Assembly (NCBI RefSeq): GCF_005155025.1
Contig: NZ_CP039731.1
Span: 2,914,001-2,978,000 of the forward strand
Reading direction: 5' to 3'
Length of the DNA: 64,000 nucleotides
DNA from: Aquitalea aquatilis
Lineage (GTDB): Bacteria; Pseudomonadota; Gammaproteobacteria; Burkholderiales; Chromobacteriaceae
Within the stretch, counting starts at the first letter, position 1, and every line of letters starts with the position of its first letter. The notes below the pieces were generated by a model. That model was given only the letters and a program-made list of their open reading frames with translations. It had not been told where the DNA came from and searched no databases. This document shows, in pieces, positions 29,122 to 38,036 of the stretch. The position numbers were made by a program, and so were the translations under genes.

Positions 29122-30918
29122 CTAAATCGCCTGCGTATTGTGCAGCAGCCAGTCGCGGGCTGGGCCATCCACCAGTGGCAGCAGGCGGGTGCGTACTTCT
29201 TGGTGATAGTGGTTCAGCCAGTCCACCTCCTGCCGTGACAGCAGGCCGTGCTCGATGCAGCGGGTGTCGATAGGGCAGAGGGTGAGTGTTTCGAAGCGCA
29301 GGAAGTCGCCAAAGCCGTTCTGCTCGGCATCCACGTTCAGCACCAGGTTTTCGATGCGCACCCCCCATTGGCCGGGACGATAAATGCCAGGTTCTACCGA
29401 GGTGATCATGCCTTGCTGCATCGCCATGCTGGGGTCTGGCAGGCTGCGTGAAATGGTCTGCGGGCCTTCATGTACATTGAGGAAATAGCCTACGCCATGG
29501 CCGGTGCCGTGGCCAAAGTCGATATTGTGCTGCCACATCGGAGCGCGGGCCAGGGCATCCAGCATCGGCGACAGGGTGCCACGCGGAAAATGCGCCATCG
29601 ACAGATTGATGGTTCCCTTCAAGACGAGGGTGAAGTCGCGCTTCTGCTCGGCGCTGGGCGTACCCACCGCCACCACGCGGGTGATGTCGGTGGTGCCGCC
29701 CAGATACTGGCCGCCGGAGTCGATCAGCAGCAGGCCATCGCCGCTGATGTGGGAATGCGCTTCTGCTGTGGCATGGTAGTGTGGCAGCGCGCCATTGGCA
29801 TTGAAGCCGGCAATGGTGGCGAAGCTGGGCGAGACAAAGCCGGGGCGGCGGGCGCGGGCGGCGGTGATCTGCTCGTCGATGGTCAGTTCGGTGATGGTTT
29901 CGCGATTGACCGCGTTTTCAAACCAGGCAAAGAACTCACATAGCGCAGCGCCATCCTGCTCCATGGTGGCGCGCACCTGGGCGGCCTCGGCGGCGGTCTT
30001 GCGCGATTTGAGCAAGGTGCTGGGATTGATGGCGCTGATGACGGTGGTTTCTGCGGCAATCGCCTGGCGCAGGCCCAGCGTGATGCGGCGCGGGTCGATC
30101 AGGATGCTGTGGCTGGCGGTCAGTTGGCTGAGTGCAGTTTTGGCCAGGTGGTAATCCGCCAGCTCAATGCCGTCAGCGGCGAGTTCAGCTTGCAGTGTGG
30201 CATCCAGCTTGCTGGTGTCGACAAACAGTGTGGCTTGTTTCGGGCTGATCAGCGCATGGCTGATGAAGACCGGGTTGTAGCTGACATCGGCCCCGCGCAG
30301 ATTGAACAGCCAGGCGATGTCGTCCAGGGTGGAGATGAAGTGATGACTGGCGGCTGTCTGTTGCATGGCCTGGCGCACGGCCAGCAGCTTGTCTGCACGA
30401 CGGGTGCTGGCAAACGGAGCAGAGTGCGGGTAGATGGCAGCATGAGGCAGTGCCGGGCGTGCCTGCCAGATTTGCCCGACCAGATCGATGTCGGTACGCA
30501 GCTGCACACCCTTGGCGTGCAGGGTGGTTTGCAGGGCTTGTGCTGCCGCCAGGCTTAATACATCACCGTCTACGCTCAGCGTCTGGCCGTTGCCCAGCTG
30601 CTGTGCCAGCCAGTCCAGATGCTGGGTGCTGGCGGCGGTCTGGATTTTCATCAGGGTAATGCCGCTACCCAGCAGCTCCTGTTCGGCTTGTTCCCAGTAG
30701 CGGCTGTCGGCCCACAGGCCGGCCTGGTCCAGGGTCACGATCAAGGTGCCCATCGAGCCCTTGAAGCCGGACAGCCATTGTCGGGCTTGCCAGTGTGCGG
30801 GCAGGTATTCCGACAGGTGGGGGTCGGACGACGGGATCAGGCAGGCATCAATATGATGTTGCTGCATGGCCTGACGCAGGGCAGTCAGACGCTGGGGAAT
30901 GGTGGAGAGGGTGGTCAT
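29122..30918 (-). CDS. Aminopeptidase P family metallopeptidase (M24B, long form)
   Basis: A 598-residue three-domain Xaa-Pro aminopeptidase of the eukaryotic-like long type. Two creatinase-like N-terminal domains (about 1-300) precede a pita-bread catalytic domain. Metal ligands are visible: two aspartates in LIDSGGQYLGGTTDITR, histidine in GHGTGHGVGYFLNVHEGP, and glutamates in TSVEPGIY and VRIENL. It cleaves an N-terminal residue before proline. The start at 30918 has GGAG 6 bp upstream; the frame extends 19 codons further but without a site. It is a single gene convergent with argS. Confidence 0.9.
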   Translation of the reverse strand: MTTLSTIPQRLTALRQAMQQHHIDACLIPSSDPHLSEYLPAHWQARQWLSGFKGSMGTLIVTLDQAGLWADSRYWEQAEQELLGSGITLMKIQTAASTQHLDWLAQQLGNGQTLSVDGDVLSLAAAQALQTTLHAKGVQLRTDIDLVGQIWQARPALPHAAIYPHSAPFASTRRADKLLAVRQAMQQTAASHHFISTLDDIAWLFNLRGADVSYNPVFISHALISPKQATLFVDTSKLDATLQAELAADGIELADYHLAKTALSQLTASHSILIDPRRITLGLRQAIAAETTVISAINPSTLLKSRKTAAEAAQVRATMEQDGAALCEFFAWFENAVNRETITELTIDEQITAARARRPGFVSPSFATIAGFNANGALPHYHATAEAHSHISGDGLLLIDSGGQYLGGTTDITRVVAVGTPSAEQKRDFTLVLKGTINLSMAHFPRGTLSPMLDALARAPMWQHNIDFGHGTGHGVGYFLNVHEGPQTISRSLPDPSMAMQQGMITSVEPGIYRPGQWGVRIENLVLNVDAEQNGFGDFLRFETLTLCPIDTRCIEHGLLSRQEVDWLNHYHQEVRTRLLPLVDGPARDWLLHNTQAI

Positions 30919-31033
30919 GCGAGCTCCGATACGGGTAGTGCAGATATTCTGGGCGTGCTTGCCGCGATCTGACAAGCCAGTTTATACCGGTGCCTGCATG
31001 AGTTTTCCGAATGCCAGCCTGGCTGTGGGCATG

Positions 31034-31059
31034 AAAAAAGGCGATCCGGAGATCGCCTT
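31034..31059 (-). terminator. Terminator after the RhlE-type helicase gene
   Basis: Perfect 9-bp stem AAGGCGATC ... GATCGCCTT (31038-31059), with the T run on the minus-strand transcript at 31034-31039. Confidence 0.8.
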
Positions 31060-31080
31060 GTTCAATCCACTGCGTATTGC

Positions 31081-32445
31081 TTAGTCAGCGCGCTGGGTGC
31101 TGCGCTGGCCTTGGCTGGCGCTGGACGAACGCGGACCGCGCTTGTCGTAGCTGCTGCTGCCAGTGCCACGGCCGTAGCCACCTTCGCGACGCTCGCGACC
31201 GTAGCCATTGCCACTGCTGCTGCTACCGCTGCCACGGCGCTGACCTTGGCCTTGGGCACCGTAACCACCCGGCTTGCCGTTGCGACGCGGGCCTTTCGGC
31301 GGGCGACGGGTCGGTTCCAGGCCTTCGATGACGCCTTCGGTGATCTGGCGCTTCAGGTATTGCTCGATACGGCGAACCTTGTGGAATTCTTTCGATTCCG
31401 CCAGGGTGATGGCGGTGCCATCACGACCGGCACGACCGGTACGGCCGATACGGTGCACGTAGTCTTCAGCTTGCTTGGGCAGGTCGAAGTTGACGACGTG
31501 GGTGATGGTCGGTACGTCGATGCCGCGAGCAGCAACGTCGGTTGCAACCAGGATTTTGATACGGCCACGACGCAGGTCGTTCAGGGTACGGTTACGCCAG
31601 CTTTGCGGCATGTCGCCATGCAGGCAGGCGGCGGAGTAACCCTGGTCGGACAGCTTGTCGGCCAGTTCTTCGGTGTAGGCCTTGGTAGCCGAGAAGATCA
31701 CGCACTGATCAAAACCCGATTCTTTCAGGATGTGATCCAGCAGACGATGCTTGTGGTTCAGGTCGTCAGCGTACAGCAGGTGTTCTTCGATGGTGCCGCC
31801 GGAGGTTTCGGTACGGGCGATTTCGATGCGCTGCGGATCGCGGGTCATCTTTTCGGCCATGCGACCAACGGTGCCGTCCAGGGTGGCGGAGAACAGTACG
31901 GTCTGACGGGTTTCCGGGGTGGCCTTGACGATGGTTTCGATGTCATCGATGAAGCCCATGTCCAGCATGCGGTCGGCTTCGTCCAGTACCAGCATTTCCA
32001 GACGGGAGAAGTCGATGCGGCCGGAGCGCATGTGGTCCATCAGACGGCCCGGGGTAGCCACGATCAGGTCGATCGGGCGGGACAGGGCGCGGGTCTGGTA
32101 GCCGAAGGAAGCGCCACCAACCAGGCAGGCGGTTTTCATCCAGCGCAGGTCCTTGCCGTATTCCAGGGCGTTTTTCTCAACCTGTTGCGCCAGTTCGCGA
32201 GTCGGGCACAGCACCAGAACGCGCGGACCTTGACCCTTGCCAGTGGAGCGCTCGGACAGCTTGGTCAGTGCCGGCAGCAGGAAGGCTGCGGTCTTGCCGC
32301 TACCGGTTTGGGCGGAAACCAGCAGGTCGCGGCCAGCGATGGCAGCGGGGATGGCTTCGGCTTGTACGCCGGTGGGCGAGGTGTAACCAGCAGTTTCGAG
32401 TGCGCGCAGAATGGTCGGGGCAATGCCCAGATCGGAGAAATGCAT
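31081..32445 (-). CDS. DEAD-box ATP-dependent RNA helicase, RhlE type
   Basis: A 454-residue RNA helicase. All core motifs are present: the Q motif (FSDLGIAP...GYTSPTGVQ), SAQTGSGKTAAF, PTRELAQQ, DEAD in VLDEADRML, SAT, and HRIGRTGRAG. After about residue 375 the tail is a low-complexity RNA-binding extension rich in G, R, S and Q. Such helicases help ribosome assembly and mRNA turnover, often in the cold. The long leader upstream, with a promoter near 32704-32732, is consistent with post-transcriptional control. Confidence 0.92.
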   Translation of the reverse strand: MHFSDLGIAPTILRALETAGYTSPTGVQAEAIPAAIAGRDLLVSAQTGSGKTAAFLLPALTKLSERSTGKGQGPRVLVLCPTRELAQQVEKNALEYGKDLRWMKTACLVGGASFGYQTRALSRPIDLIVATPGRLMDHMRSGRIDFSRLEMLVLDEADRMLDMGFIDDIETIVKATPETRQTVLFSATLDGTVGRMAEKMTRDPQRIEIARTETSGGTIEEHLLYADDLNHKHRLLDHILKESGFDQCVIFSATKAYTEELADKLSDQGYSAACLHGDMPQSWRNRTLNDLRRGRIKILVATDVAARGIDVPTITHVVNFDLPKQAEDYVHRIGRTGRAGRDGTAITLAESKEFHKVRRIEQYLKRQITEGVIEGLEPTRRPPKGPRRNGKPGGYGAQGQGQRRGSGSSSSGNGYGRERREGGYGRGTGSSSYDKRGPRSSSASQGQRSTQRAD

Positions 32446-32806
32446 AATATCCTTTCAAACCGGAGTAGAGCCGGTGTCGCTTGGCCAGGAGATGTGGCGG
32501 TTAGCAGCCTCGTATGAGGCTGTCGGTCATCGGCACCAACCTGTGCAAGCGGCGAACAGCAGTCCAGTCAAAAGAGACACTACGTGGACGAAGCCTGGAA
32601 TATCGGTCAGGGACGATGAAGCATCACACCGGCAATGCTGCAGAACAGCTGCAAATACTGCCGGTGGAAATGGAAATCAGAAGGGTTGGCACTTTACGGT
32701 AAAATTAAAGCGTTTGCAAGCTGTTTTTGCAAAGTGCTTGGCTAAGTGATTGATTCACCGCCAGGTGATGTCGCAAAAAGAGAAAAATTGCATATTTCTG
32801 CAATAT
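32446..32806 (-). promoter_or_regulatory. Promoter and long leader of the RhlE-type helicase gene
   Basis: No gene is supported here. On the minus strand TTGCAA (32727-32732), a 17-bp spacer and TTTAAT (32704-32709) form a plausible sigma70 promoter, giving an untranslated leader of about 250 nt. Within it is a stem of 7 bp, ACCGGCA (32628-32634) with TGCCGGT (32659-32665), enclosing a smaller GCTGC/GCAGC hairpin. Confidence 0.45.
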
Positions 32807-33595
32807 TCAGCCCTGCTGGCCATTCATGGCTTGCTTTGCCAGTAATGGCTGCAGCCATTGCACTGCACCATCGGTATCGCGATATTCCGCGCCACTCCAG
32901 TAAGCATAGGGCAGGCTGGCCAGCTGTGCGAACAGGGCGGCGAAATCCAGTGCGCCACTGCCCGGTGCGCCGCGTCCCGGCACATCGGCAAACTGCAGGT
33001 GGCCGATGCGCTGCCAGTGTTGGCGCAGCAATGGCTCCAGTGCTTCGCCCATGCGGGCCATGTGATAGAGATCGATCTGCCAGTAGAGATTGGCATGTGC
33101 TGGCAGTTGCTGCAGCTCGCTGAGCGTGCTGATGAGAAAGTCCGGCATGTCATGGCGGTTGATGGCTTCCACCGTGGTGCGTATCTGCTGCCGGCCCAGC
33201 GTGTCAGCGGCCAGTAGCAGATTGCCATGCAATACGGCGATGGCTTGTTCACGGCTGCAGCCGGCGGCCAGCCGCCCTGGCAGGATATTGACGGCTTCCA
33301 CACCCAGAGCGGTGGCGTAGTGCAGGCATTGCTGCAGTCCGGCGGCGAATTCCGCTTTCCGACCCGGCGTGCCGGCCAGGCCGCTGCCACCTTGCATCAG
33401 GTCGCCGGCCGGGGCGTTGATCAGCACCAGCTTGAGCTGGTTCTCTCCCAGCCATTGCTGCAGTTGTTGCACGCTGTGCTCGTAGGGAAATTGGATTTCC
33501 ACTGCCTGAAAGCCTGCCGCGTGGGCAGCGGCAAAGCGCTGTGGCCAGGGCAGGTGGGCAAACAGCATGCTCAGATTGGCCGATAGTTTCAGCAT
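32807..33595 (-). CDS. hyi: Hydroxypyruvate isomerase family protein
   Basis: A 262-residue TIM-barrel protein of the xylose-isomerase-like family. It matches hydroxypyruvate isomerase, which interconverts hydroxypyruvate and tartronate semialdehyde: FAANLSMLF-like start, FQAVEIQFPYEHS, EAINRHDMPDFL, WQIDLYHMARMGE and HLQFADVPGRGAPGSG with its metal-site glutamate, aspartate and histidines. Much longer frames run through upstream, but the ATG at 33595 has AAGGAG 8 bp before it. It lies 5 bp after glxR on the same strand, the usual partner. Confidence 0.88.
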   Translation of the reverse strand: MLKLSANLSMLFAHLPWPQRFAAAHAAGFQAVEIQFPYEHSVQQLQQWLGENQLKLVLINAPAGDLMQGGSGLAGTPGRKAEFAAGLQQCLHYATALGVEAVNILPGRLAAGCSREQAIAVLHGNLLLAADTLGRQQIRTTVEAINRHDMPDFLISTLSELQQLPAHANLYWQIDLYHMARMGEALEPLLRQHWQRIGHLQFADVPGRGAPGSGALDFAALFAQLASLPYAYWSGAEYRDTDGAVQWLQPLLAKQAMNGQQG

Positions 33596-33600
33596 GGGGC

Positions 33601-34464
33601 TTACTCCTTGTCCTGGTAGAGATGAATGACGCTGCTCAGATCGGCGTTGCTGTGGCCTTGTGCCGCATGCAGGCGCATCAGCTGGCTGGCCAGTGCGGCC
33701 AGCGGGGTGGCGGACTGGCTTTGTTTGGACAGCTGACCCGCGTTGTCCAGGTCTTTCAACAGGGTGGCGACCTTCCACTGCACCGGCTCCGCCTGCCGTG
33801 CGGCCATACGCGGGGCCAGGATCTGCAGCGGCAGCGAGTCGGCAAAGCCGCCAGCCAGCGCGGGGGCCAGCAGGCTGGCATCCACGCCATTGTTTTCTGC
33901 CAGCGCGACCGCTTCGGCAATCAGCATGGCATTGGCTGCCACGATCAGCTGATTGCAGATTTTGCTGACCTGGCCGCTGCCGACCTCTCCCATGCGGGTG
34001 ATGCGCTGTGACAGCGGCTGCAGTGCTAGGCTGGCCCGGCCGATATCCTGCGCGCTGCCACCGGCCATGACCACCAGCGTGCCTTGTGTCGCGCCATTGA
34101 CACCGCCGGATACCGGCGCATCCACCCAGCTGGCACCTTGCTGCTTTGCTCGTTCTGCACAGCGGCGGGTGGTGTCCGGGTCGATGCTGGAAAGGTCGAT
34201 GATCAGTTGTCCGCTGCGCAGGCTGCTTTGCAACTGGCTGAATACGGCTTGCACGGCGGCGGCATCGGCCACGCACAGCATCAGGATGTCGCTGCGTTCC
34301 GCCAGTTCGGTCAGTGATGCACTGACATGCAGGCCCTCCGCACCGGCCTGTTGCAGCTTGTCGGGCGAACGGTTCCATACGCTAAGGGGAAAACCGGCGG
34401 CTTGCAGCCGTCGGCATAGGGGCAGGCCCATCAGGCCCAGACCGATAAAGCCGATTCTTTCCAT
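33601..34464 (-). CDS. glxR: 2-hydroxy-3-oxopropionate (tartronate semialdehyde) reductase
   Basis: A 287-residue beta-hydroxyacid dehydrogenase. It starts with the NAD(P)-binding motif IGFIGLGLMGLPLCRRL. The substrate-binding signature DAPVSGGVNGATQGTL is near residue 117 and the catalytic lysine segment GSGQVSKICNQLIV near 166. With the hydroxypyruvate isomerase downstream it forms the reductive half of the glyoxylate-to-glycerate route, making D-glycerate. The glyoxylate carboligase (gcl) usually found beside this pair is not in the window. 3-hydroxyisobutyrate dehydrogenase is the alternative, but the hyi neighbour favours this call. Confidence 0.85.
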   Translation of the reverse strand: MERIGFIGLGLMGLPLCRRLQAAGFPLSVWNRSPDKLQQAGAEGLHVSASLTELAERSDILMLCVADAAAVQAVFSQLQSSLRSGQLIIDLSSIDPDTTRRCAERAKQQGASWVDAPVSGGVNGATQGTLVVMAGGSAQDIGRASLALQPLSQRITRMGEVGSGQVSKICNQLIVAANAMLIAEAVALAENNGVDASLLAPALAGGFADSLPLQILAPRMAARQAEPVQWKVATLLKDLDNAGQLSKQSQSATPLAALASQLMRLHAAQGHSNADLSSVIHLYQDKE

Positions 34465-34639
34465 GATGCTTGTCTCGCTGGCAGGGTGAGGTGGCGGAAA
34501 TTCTAGCGGCCTGGCTGGTGTGCCGTCGAGCGCTGCCGGGCAGCAGCTGGCGTTGAAAATGGCGGCATCGCTACGCTGTGTGCGTAAGGATGCCGCCATG
34601 AGCGAGCTGCGGTTTTGGCCAGCCTGCTTCAGGCTGAAA

Positions 34640-35917
34640 TCAGGCCTGCCATTCGATCAGGGCGTAGTTTTTCTTGCCGCGCTTGAGCAGGCTGTAGCGG
34701 CCAAATAGACGGTCAGCGGCAGTGAAGCGATGCTCGATGCTGTCTGCCTTGTTGCCATTGATGCTGACTGCGCCGCTCTGGATGAAGGTGCGTGCCTCGC
34801 TCTTGGACTTGGCCAGACCGCCATTGGCAACGGCGTCGATCAGGCTGTCGTCGGCACTGTTCAGTACAAAGTGCGGCAGGCCGTCCTGTGCCAGCTGGGC
34901 GAAGTCGTCTTCGGTCAGGCTGGACAGATCGTTGCTGAACAGGCTCTGGGTAATGCGCTGGGCGGCGGCCAGTGCGGCTTTGCCGTGTACCAGTTCGGTC
35001 ACCTGTTCGGCCAGGATGCGCTGGCCTTCCGGCTTGCCTTCGCGCACCTTATCGGCCTCTTCGATGGCGGCAATCTCGGCGACCGACAGGAAGCTGAAGT
35101 AGCGCAGGAATTTGTACACGTCGGCATCAGCCGTGCCCAGCCAGAACTGATAGAAAGCGTAGGGCGAGGTTTTGCGTGCGTCCAGCCAGATGGTGCCGGA
35201 TTCGGTCTTGCCGAATTTGGTGCCGTCCGACTTGGTGACCAGCGGCATGGTCAGGCCAAACACCTGCTGCTGGTTCAGGCGACGGGTGAGGTCGGTGCCG
35301 GCCGTGATATTGCCCCACTGGTCGGAGCCGCCGATTTGCAGCTTGCAGCCCAGGCGGCGGTTCAGTTCGGAGAAGTCATAACCCTGCAGCAGGCTGTAGG
35401 AGAATTCGGTGTAGGAAATGCCCTGGTCGTCGCGGCTGATACGCTGCTGCACGGCTTCTTTCTTGATCATGGCATTGACCGAGAAATGCTTGCCGATGTC
35501 ACGCAGGAATTCCAGCGCGCCCATGCCGCCAAACCAGTCGTAGTTGTTGGCCATCACCGCGGCGTTGTCGCCTTCGAAGGACAGGAAGGGTGATACCTGG
35601 GCGCGGATTTTTTCCACCCAGCCTTCGATGATGTCCGGGGTGTTCAGCTTGCGCTCGGTGGCCTTGAAACTGGGGTCGCCAATCATGCCAGTGGCACCGC
35701 CTACCAGGGCGATGGGGCGGTGACCGGCTTGCTGGAAGCGCTTGAGCATCAGGATGGGAACCAGGCTGCCGATATGCAGGCTGTCAGCCGTGGGGTCGAA
35801 TCCGCAATACAGGGTAAGCTGTTCCTTGGCCAGGAGTTCGGACAAGGCAGCGGCGTCTGTGGTTTGCGCGATCAGGCCGCGTGCCTCCAGATCTTCCATC
35901 AGTGAAGCTTGGGTCAT
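34640..35917 (-). CDS. tyrS: Tyrosyl-tRNA synthetase
   Basis: Class Ic synthetase of 425 residues. The HIGH-like HIGS lies at 48-51 in [12 protein letters not shown], the tyrosine-binding region at [14 protein letters not shown], and the KMSKS-equivalent KFGKT in [14 protein letters not shown]-terminal S4 RNA-binding domain ([20 protein letters not shown]) is present, as in the TyrS1 branch. The start at 35917 has GGAGA 6 bp upstream; the frame's first ATG ten codons earlier is weaker. Its downstream neighbour on the same strand is glxR, about 175 bp away. Confidence 0.96.
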   Translation of the reverse strand: MTQASLMEDLEARGLIAQTTDAAALSELLAKEQLTLYCGFDPTADSLHIGSLVPILMLKRFQQAGHRPIALVGGATGMIGDPSFKATERKLNTPDIIEGWVEKIRAQVSPFLSFEGDNAAVMANNYDWFGGMGALEFLRDIGKHFSVNAMIKKEAVQQRISRDDQGISYTEFSYSLLQGYDFSELNRRLGCKLQIGGSDQWGNITAGTDLTRRLNQQQVFGLTMPLVTKSDGTKFGKTESGTIWLDARKTSPYAFYQFWLGTADADVYKFLRYFSFLSVAEIAAIEEADKVREGKPEGQRILAEQVTELVHGKAALAAAQRITQSLFSNDLSSLTEDDFAQLAQDGLPHFVLNSADDSLIDAVANGGLAKSKSEARTFIQSGAVSINGNKADSIEHRFTAADRLFGRYSLLKRGKKNYALIEWQA

Positions 35918-36194
35918 TACATTCTCCAACTCAATGCGTGAAAACACAGCCGCAGCGGGCTGTCAGTGCGGTAGCCGGTATCCGCTCCGGGCAGGGCTGG
36001 CTGCGCAGGGGCGGGCGGCGAAAGGGCTAATACTACCCGAAAAGCGCGGATTTTTGGATCCGAAACCGGCAAATGGCCGTGTCTGGGCGGTGTCGCCGTC
36101 CGGCTGTTAACAGAGATTAAGGAGTCGGGAGTAGGCAGTATCGTGCTGGCTGGTTACACTTTTCACTTTGAACAATTGCCGAGCGAGGGAGACG

Positions 36195-36845
36195 ATGGTG
36201 CAGATGATCAAGGTGTGGGATGCCCCGACACGGTTTTTTCACTGGAGCCTGGTGGCGCTGTTTGCCGGCATGTGGTTCAGCGGCGAACAGGGTGGCGATT
36301 GGCTGCACTACCATGTGCTGTGCGGCGAAGCCGTGGCGGCGTTGCTGCTGTTTCGTTTGATCTGGGGTGTGGTCGGCAGCCAGACTGCCCGCTTCAGCCA
36401 GTTTGTCAAAGGGCCGGCAGCCATCCGTCGCTACCTGCAGGGTGGGCAGCAGGAGCAGCCCGGTCATAATCCACTAGGTGGCCTGATGGTGGTGGCCTTG
36501 CTGACCGTGTTGCTGTTGCAGGTGGCGAGCGGCTTGTTTGCCAGTGATGTGGACAGCTATACCTTCGATGGCCCGCTGGCCAAGCTGATTGCCAGTGGCC
36601 TGTCCGAATCGATTACCGGTTTTCACAAATTGCTGTTCAACTTCATCCTGCTGCTGGTGGCCATGCATGTGGCAGCCATCGTGGCATACCGGGTGTTAAG
36701 GAAGCAGAATCTGGTCAAGCCGATGCTGACTGGCTATCAGGAGGTGTCCGGCGATGTAGCGCCGCTGCGCTTCCGTTCCGGGCTGCTGGCAGTGCTGGCC
36801 TTGTTGGCGGCCGGTGGTGGTGTTTTTCTGCTGACCCGCTTGTAA
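36195..36845 (+). CDS. Cytochrome b561-type diheme membrane protein
   Basis: A 216-residue inner-membrane protein with about five helices. Heme-ligand histidines are visible in TRFFHWSLVALF (helix 1), LHYHVLCGEAVAALLL (helix 2), SGLSESITGFHKLLFNFIL and LLVAMHVAAIVAYR, the pattern of bacterial b561/NiFe-hydrogenase-type cytochromes b. Such proteins pass electrons from quinol to small c-type cytochromes, and two cytochrome c' genes face it across a shared terminator. GAGGGAG precedes the ATG. Confidence 0.85.
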   Translation: MVQMIKVWDAPTRFFHWSLVALFAGMWFSGEQGGDWLHYHVLCGEAVAALLLFRLIWGVVGSQTARFSQFVKGPAAIRRYLQGGQQEQPGHNPLGGLMVVALLTVLLLQVASGLFASDVDSYTFDGPLAKLIASGLSESITGFHKLLFNFILLLVAMHVAAIVAYRVLRKQNLVKPMLTGYQEVSGDVAPLRFRSGLLAVLALLAAGGGVFLLTRL

Positions 36846-36864
36846 AAAACGGCGGGTAAGTCAT

Positions 36865-36892
36865 AAAAAAGCCCTGCACTGCAGGGCTTTTT
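36865..36892. terminator. Bidirectional terminator between cytochrome b561 and cytochrome c' genes
   Basis: Stem AAAAAGCCCTGCA with TGCAGGGCTTTTT between convergent genes. Confidence 0.85.
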
Positions 36893-36910
36893 GCATTGGT
36901 GGGCTGCTGC

Positions 36911-37348
36911 TTATTTTTCCGGGCCGCGGAAACTGTCGTGACAGGCCTTGCAGCTTTGCGCCACGACGCCATAGCTCTTCTTGATGCTGGCGAGGTCGCC
37001 GTTGCGTGCGGTGCTGTCTAGATCGCTGACGGCCTTCAGGAAAGTATCGCGTGCTGTCTGGAATTTGGCCGGCTGGCTCCAGATTTCCGGCTTGGCGCGG
37101 CTCTTGGCATCAATGCTGCCAGCCGGGAAGTGATTGAACGGCTCGCCGGCAATCTGCTTCAGCGAGTCGGCCATGACGATGAATTTGGCCTTGTTGTAGG
37201 GGTCGCGTTCGCGTACCACCATGCCCATGGGTTCGAAGGCGCGCAGCACCTTCTTGAAGCTTTGAGTGCGGATTTCGGCGGGCGAATCGGCCATGGCAGC
37301 CGGAATGGCCAGTGCGGCAAGCAGCAGGGCGGTAACAGTCTGTTTCAT
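36911..37348 (-). CDS. Cytochrome c' (first copy)
   Basis: A 145-residue periplasmic heme protein with a signal peptide ending at AAMA. The C-terminal heme motif CKACH lies at 133-137 in the last helix, as in cytochromes c'. The four-helix bundle pattern and EIRTQSFKKVLRAFEPMGMVV near the N-terminus fit the family. These proteins bind nitric oxide and may protect against it. It is separated from a paralogue on the same strand by a hairpin terminator, which suggests independent expression. Confidence 0.88.
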   Translation of the reverse strand: MKQTVTALLLAALAIPAAMADSPAEIRTQSFKKVLRAFEPMGMVVRERDPYNKAKFIVMADSLKQIAGEPFNHFPAGSIDAKSRAKPEIWSQPAKFQTARDTFLKAVSDLDSTARNGDLASIKKSYGVVAQSCKACHDSFRGPEK

Positions 37349-37392
37349 GTTGGCGCTACGGTGGTTGGAACTGCGTTGTGAGGAGACTTCAT

Positions 37393-37424
37393 AAAAAAAG
37401 TTCAGCAACTTCGCTGAACTTTTG
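37393..37424 (-). terminator. Terminator between the two cytochrome c' genes
   Basis: Perfect 11-bp stem AAAAGTTCAGC-AACTTC-GCTGAACTTTT, with the T run on the minus-strand transcript coming from the gene at 37445. Confidence 0.8.
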
Positions 37425-37444
37425 CTGATCAAGCCCTGAGTTTA

Positions 37445-37885
37445 TCAGTCTTTGCGGAAGCCGTCGTGGCAGCTCTTACAGGTTTTTTGCACTGCAGCAA
37501 ACTGATTCTTGATGCTGGCCACATCACCGTTGGCAGCTACTTGCTTCAGCTTGCCGGTTTCGGCCTTGAAGTTGTCGACAGCCTTGGTCCAGTCGGCGGC
37601 CTTGCTCCAGATTTCCGGCTTGGCATCGGTCTGGTGCTTGGCCTGGCCGCTGGCGCTGCCGGCCGGGAAATGCTGCCACGGCTGCTGGGCGATTTGGTCC
37701 AGGTGGGTGGCCAGCTTGCTGAATTCATCTTTGTTGAAGGCGTCACCCTTCACCATCTTGCCCATGGCTGCGGCATCTTTCTTGAACTGCTTGAAGATGG
37801 TCTGCCGTGCGGCAACCGGATCATCCGCGGCAAAGGCCGGGCTGGCCAGTAGGGCGCAAAGGCTGAGCATGAGGATTTTTTTCAT
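37445..37885 (-). CDS. Cytochrome c' (second copy)
   Basis: A 146-residue paralogue of the preceding protein with its own signal peptide (cleavage after ASPAFA) and heme motif CKSCH at 136-140. The two share the layout QHFPAGS/NHFPAGS ... KPEIWS, then a short helix to the heme motif, so they arose by tandem duplication but have diverged considerably. The start at 37885 has GGAG 5 bp upstream; the frame extends further to 37966. It is divergent from the Zur operon. Confidence 0.88.
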   Translation of the reverse strand: MKKILMLSLCALLASPAFAADDPVAARQTIFKQFKKDAAAMGKMVKGDAFNKDEFSKLATHLDQIAQQPWQHFPAGSASGQAKHQTDAKPEIWSKAADWTKAVDNFKAETGKLKQVAANGDVASIKNQFAAVQKTCKSCHDGFRKD

Positions 37886-37989
37886 GTGGGCTCCTTGGTG
37901 AGGGTGGCTGCCTGGAATGTCGGCAGACCAACAGGCTAGCATGACTGCCGCGCCGACAATACCCACTAAGTGTTAATGGTTGTATTGAT

Positions 37990-38011
37990 GTGATGTTATA
38001 CAGTAACATTC
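37990..38011 (+). promoter_or_regulatory. Zur operator ahead of the zinc operon
   Basis: The sequence ATGTTATA-CAG-TAACAT at 37993-38009 is an imperfect palindrome matching the proteobacterial Zur box (TGTTATANNATAACA type). It lies 28 bp before the zur start codon, where a bound repressor would block the promoter. Autoregulation of the whole operon is inferred. Confidence 0.75.
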
Positions 38012-38036
38012 GGTTCATTGTGACGGGAATAGGCCT

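Noticed and set aside
31111-32517. A 468-codon frame opposite the RhlE-type helicase
   Set aside because: Antisense shadow of a clear DEAD-box gene; no signal peptide or domain.
32807-34378. A single 523-residue fusion of an unknown protein with hydroxypyruvate isomerase
   Set aside because: The upstream part is the shadow frame of glxR. The isomerase has its own ribosome site and ATG at 33595.
37990-38011. Fur or FNR site before zur
   Set aside because: The ATGTTATA-CAG-TAACAT pattern matches Zur boxes better than the Fur 19-mer or the TTGAT-N4-ATCAA FNR site.
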